Positions 7,056 through 8,951 of a stretch of DNA of 8,951 nt are shown in pieces; position 1 is the stretch's first letter; the number at the start of each line of letters is the position of its first letter. Location: positions 1 through 8,951 of the forward strand of contig DAHUZD010000175.1 in NCBI GenBank assembly GCA_027306745.1. Reading direction: 5' to 3'. The DNA comes from Acidobacteriaceae bacterium. GTDB lineage: Bacteria > Acidobacteriota > Terriglobia > Terriglobales > Acidobacteriaceae. Under the pieces are notes generated by a model. That model was not told where the DNA came from, did no database searches, and was given only the letters and a program-made list of their open reading frames with translations. Made by a program: the position numbers and the translations under genes.

Positions 7056-7664
7056 TTACCGCTTCACCATCACACTGACCGCCGTCACGCCCGCGCCCAC
7101 CTTCACCGCCTGCGAGGATGGTTTGGCCTCTTCGCTCCACGCCGCCAGCGTGTACGCCCCGGCAGGAACATTCTTGATGACGAAGTTGCCCTGCTTGTCT
7201 GTCACGGCAAAGTACGGTGTGGGTGCAACGATGATGTAGCCAGACATCTCCGGGTGCACATTGCACAACAACGGCACCGCGCCCAGATCGTTAAACGTAA
7301 AGGACTTCTTCTGCCCTTGCGGCCCTGTGCCCATGTTGTGCGCCAGCTTGCGATTTTTGTTGATCGCAGGCCAGTACACGTTGTGGCCCACCGGGTCTTC
7401 ATTCGTAAAGTCCACCGTTGTACCCTTCAGCACCACCAGCACGTGCGGAGCAAACGCCAGATGCGCCTGATCCATGGCTGCGTGTTGCGCCGGAGGAGCA
7501 AAATTTTTGCCGGGAATCGCGTCGATGTAAACAGCGATATTCTCCGGCGAGCGCAGCCCCTGCGCCGTCACCTTGCCTTTGATGTCGCCCGCGTGTGCCG
7601 CGCTGGAAATGACCAAGGCCGCCGCCGCAATTGCCCATCCTGCGATGTGTTGTTTCGTCTTCAT
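7056..7664 (-). CDS. secreted cupredoxin / carboxypeptidase-regulatory-like domain protein
   Basis: This 202-residue periplasmic protein has a classic signal peptide (positive KTKQH, hydrophobic 8-22, cleavage after SAAHA at 25). A cupredoxin-like fold follows: APHVLVVLKGTTVDFTNED (72-90), then GHNVYW with H94, then CNVHPEM with C134, H137 and M140. These four residues are the expected type 1 copper ligands, in a compact C-X2-H-X2-M loop. The end, YFAVTDKQGNFVIKNVPAGAYTL (split here at 151-160 and 161-173), is a carboxypeptidase-regulatory-like beta-sandwich strand pair. Proteins of this kind are often annotated methylamine utilization protein or plastocyanin-like, but no methylamine genes are visible. 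It may be a soluble one-electron carrier between the outer-membrane protein and the cytochromes. The start has GGAG (7670-7673) at 5 nt. The frame upstream to 7898 is a shadow overlapping the previous gene. Confidence 0.87.
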   Translation of the reverse strand: MKTKQHIAGWAIAAAALVISSAAHAGDIKGKVTAQGLRSPENIAVYIDAIPGKNFAPPAQHAAMDQAHLAFAPHVLVVLKGTTVDFTNEDPVGHNVYWPAINKNRKLAHNMGTGPQGQKKSFTFNDLGAVPLLCNVHPEMSGYIIVAPTPYFAVTDKQGNFVIKNVPAGAYTLAAWSEEAKPSSQAVKVGAGVTAVSVMVKR

Positions 7665-7693
7665 AAAATCTCCATTCCTTTTGGGTTGATTAT

Positions 7694-7706
7694 GGCCACA
7701 GTGGCC
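7694..7706. repeat. short palindrome in the barrel-cupredoxin gap
   Basis: GGCCAC-A-GTGGCC is a perfect 6+1+6 inverted repeat in the 58-nt gap between the barrel gene stop (7725-7723) and the cupredoxin start (7664). As RNA it can form a 5-bp stem with a 3-nt loop. There is no U run, so it is not an obvious terminator. It could act as an RNA-processing or stability hairpin that lets the two genes be expressed at different levels. Confidence 0.35.
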
Positions 7707-7722
7707 CTTGCTGCTTGCGCCG

Positions 7723-8951
7723 TTAGTACACAAAATCGATCCCGGCCAGCAATTGGTTCTGCCGGTAATATTGCGTGGAGTTGGGCACCGGCTGCTGGTA
7801 GCTGTATGTGTATTGCGTCTCGATCTTGATGTTGGGACGCACCAGAATCTGTAGGCCCGGCTCGAACTGGTTGCGCGTGTCGTAGCGCGATACACCATTC
7901 AATCGGTCTGTTGGCGAGTTGACGCCGTCGTAGCGCATCAACCCGATCAGCCATGGATAGAACCAGTACTCCGCTTCTAGAAATCCTCCAGAGTAGGTCA
8001 CCGGCGTTGCCGTCACAAACGCCGTGTTCGCCGCATTGATGGTCTTGTTGGCGTCGTGCGCATGTTCATACAAACCCCACAGCTCAAAGTTGCTGCGAAA
8101 CTTGTAGAGAAACGCTCCGCCCGCACGATAGAACGGCTCGCCCAACACCGGCAACCCCGGATAAAGCTTGCCATCTTGATTCATCTGGTTGTCGCCAATG
8201 TAGGCAAATCCATTGAAGCGAATCTGTGTGTGGTCGTGGATTCCTGTCGCACCAGAGGCCTGAACCTGCTTGCGAATTGCCGGGTCGCGCTCCAGGTTGA
8301 AGCGCTGCCAGAAATTGAGGTACACCCCCTTGGCGTTTTGCGATGCGATCGAAGTCGTGCCATACTGTGCGTTCTCGCCATCGACCACCGACACCGTCCA
8401 CCACGTGTTGCCTCGATAGGGATAACCGCCCAACTCAATTCCATGCTGCGGGCTGGCAAAGGTGAAGGGATTGTTCGTCGTACCTGGCAGCGGCCCATTG
8501 CCCGACGGATTCACATTGGCCGTCTCAGCAAAAACTGCATAGCTCGTCAAGTTGATCGTGCGCGCCTGCGTAAACGGCAGGTCCAGTTCAAACTGCCCAA
8601 AGCGCACATTCAAATCATTGCGCGGCACGTGCATGTAGTAACCGACGAAATTGTTCGCTTTGATATAGGCATCGCCCAAGCCGCCGTCCTGGCCTGTGCC
8701 AGCGGCGGAGATGTCGTCGTCAATCCAAAACTCCAACGACGGTCCCAGGCTGCTGGCAGAGATAATCGTGAACGTATTGGGATTGAACATCTGCGTTTCG
8801 GGTACAAATCCACTGGCTGCGGCAACGGCCTGCGGCTGCGGACTGGTGTAGGTGAAGTAGCCGGAGTAGCGGAAGGCGATCGGCAAAATCGGCAGCTCGC
8901 CCGGCCAGATCGAATTGGGGAAGGCCTCTTTTTGAGCGCGCGAGCCTAGCT
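7723..8951 (-). CDS. outer-membrane beta-barrel protein, probable cytochrome-porin type (5' partial)
   Basis: The reading frame is open to the window edge, giving 408 visible C-terminal residues; the true start lies beyond 8951. The sequence alternates hydrophobic and polar residues with many aromatic-rich strands, for example FRYSGYFTYTS, SLEFWIDDDI, NVRFGQFELDLPF, YSGGFLEAEYWFYPW and IKIETQYTYSY. It ends in DFVY, a terminal aromatic as expected for barrel insertion. Acidic and turn residues sit between strands, as in a porin. The first visible stretch (SRAQKEAFPNSIWPGELP) recalls a family in which a CXXCH heme motif precedes the barrel, but that part is not in the window. The apparent start at 8886 is a TTG inside the continuing frame and should be ignored. 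It is upstream of, and co-directional with, the cupredoxin and cytochrome genes. Confidence 0.82.
   Translation of the reverse strand, partial: LGSRAQKEAFPNSIWPGELPILPIAFRYSGYFTYTSPQPQAVAAASGFVPETQMFNPNTFTIISASSLGPSLEFWIDDDISAAGTGQDGGLGDAYIKANNFVGYYMHVPRNDLNVRFGQFELDLPFTQARTINLTSYAVFAETANVNPSGNGPLPGTTNNPFTFASPQHGIELGGYPYRGNTWWTVSVVDGENAQYGTTSIASQNAKGVYLNFWQRFNLERDPAIRKQVQASGATGIHDHTQIRFNGFAYIGDNQMNQDGKLYPGLPVLGEPFYRAGGAFLYKFRSNFELWGLYEHAHDANKTINAANTAFVTATPVTYSGGFLEAEYWFYPWLIGLMRYDGVNSPTDRLNGVSRYDTRNQFEPGLQILVRPNIKIETQYTYSYQQPVPNSTQYYRQNQLLAGIDFVY

Noticed and set aside
6219..7829. 536-codon plus-strand open frame
   Set aside because: It is antisense to the hexaheme and cupredoxin genes, both of which have clear motifs; the translation has an Arg/His-rich shadow composition.
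7665..7898. Upstream extension of the cupredoxin gene
   Set aside because: It overlaps the end of the barrel gene and would bury a textbook signal peptide that starts at the ATG ending at 7664 and has a GGAG site.
8056..8949. 297-codon plus-strand open frame at the right edge
   Set aside because: It is antisense to the barrel gene, whose strand pattern and C-terminal aromatic are convincing.
1..8951. CRISPR array, tRNA, rRNA, insertion sequence or phage attachment site
   Set aside because: No regularly spaced direct repeats, cloverleaf sequences, transposase motifs or terminal inverted repeats were seen by eye; nearly all bases are covered by the listed genes.

Overview
The window shows six recognisable genes, one of them cut by the right edge, plus the possible tail of a seventh at the left edge. 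The DNA is fairly GC-rich with short intergenic gaps. A beta-barrel outer-membrane protein, several secreted c-type cytochromes, an oxygen-dependent porphyrinogen oxidase and Shine-Dalgarno sites point to a respiring diderm bacterium. Recalled similarity of the barrel, cupredoxin and radical SAM proteins suggests an Acidobacteriota (Terriglobia-like) genome. No taxonomic marker lies in the window, so this is a moderate-confidence inference.

Layout from left to right. Positions 1-36 may hold the last codons of a plus-strand gene. Positions 54-92 form a strong bidirectional rho-independent terminator. A minus-strand heme-related operon follows: hemG (hemY-type FAD porphyrinogen oxidase, 2714 to 1278), then a radical SAM/SPASM-like protein (1281 to 112) joined to it by an ATGA stop/start overlap. 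A 190-bp divergent intergenic region holds a -10-like element and a perfect 15-bp palindrome. It separates hemG from a single plus-strand gene for an unusually long nitronate-monooxygenase-family flavoprotein (2905-4401). A short convergent gap with a nested hairpin comes next.

The right half is a second minus-strand operon, transcribed from beyond the right edge: a beta-barrel outer-membrane protein (5' end missing), a cupredoxin/carboxypeptidase-regulatory-like periplasmic protein, a membrane-anchored six-heme cytochrome c, and a monoheme cytochrome c joined to it by another ATGA overlap. As a set, a barrel in the outer membrane, a soluble copper protein and periplasmic cytochromes look like an electron route across the cell envelope.

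The heme operon next door fits the heavy heme demand of that cytochrome set, although the two are separate transcription units. The most interesting item is the barrel-cupredoxin-hexaheme-monoheme operon. From the visible residues next to the cut, I infer that the barrel protein carries a heme motif just outside the window, which would make it a fused cytochrome-porin.
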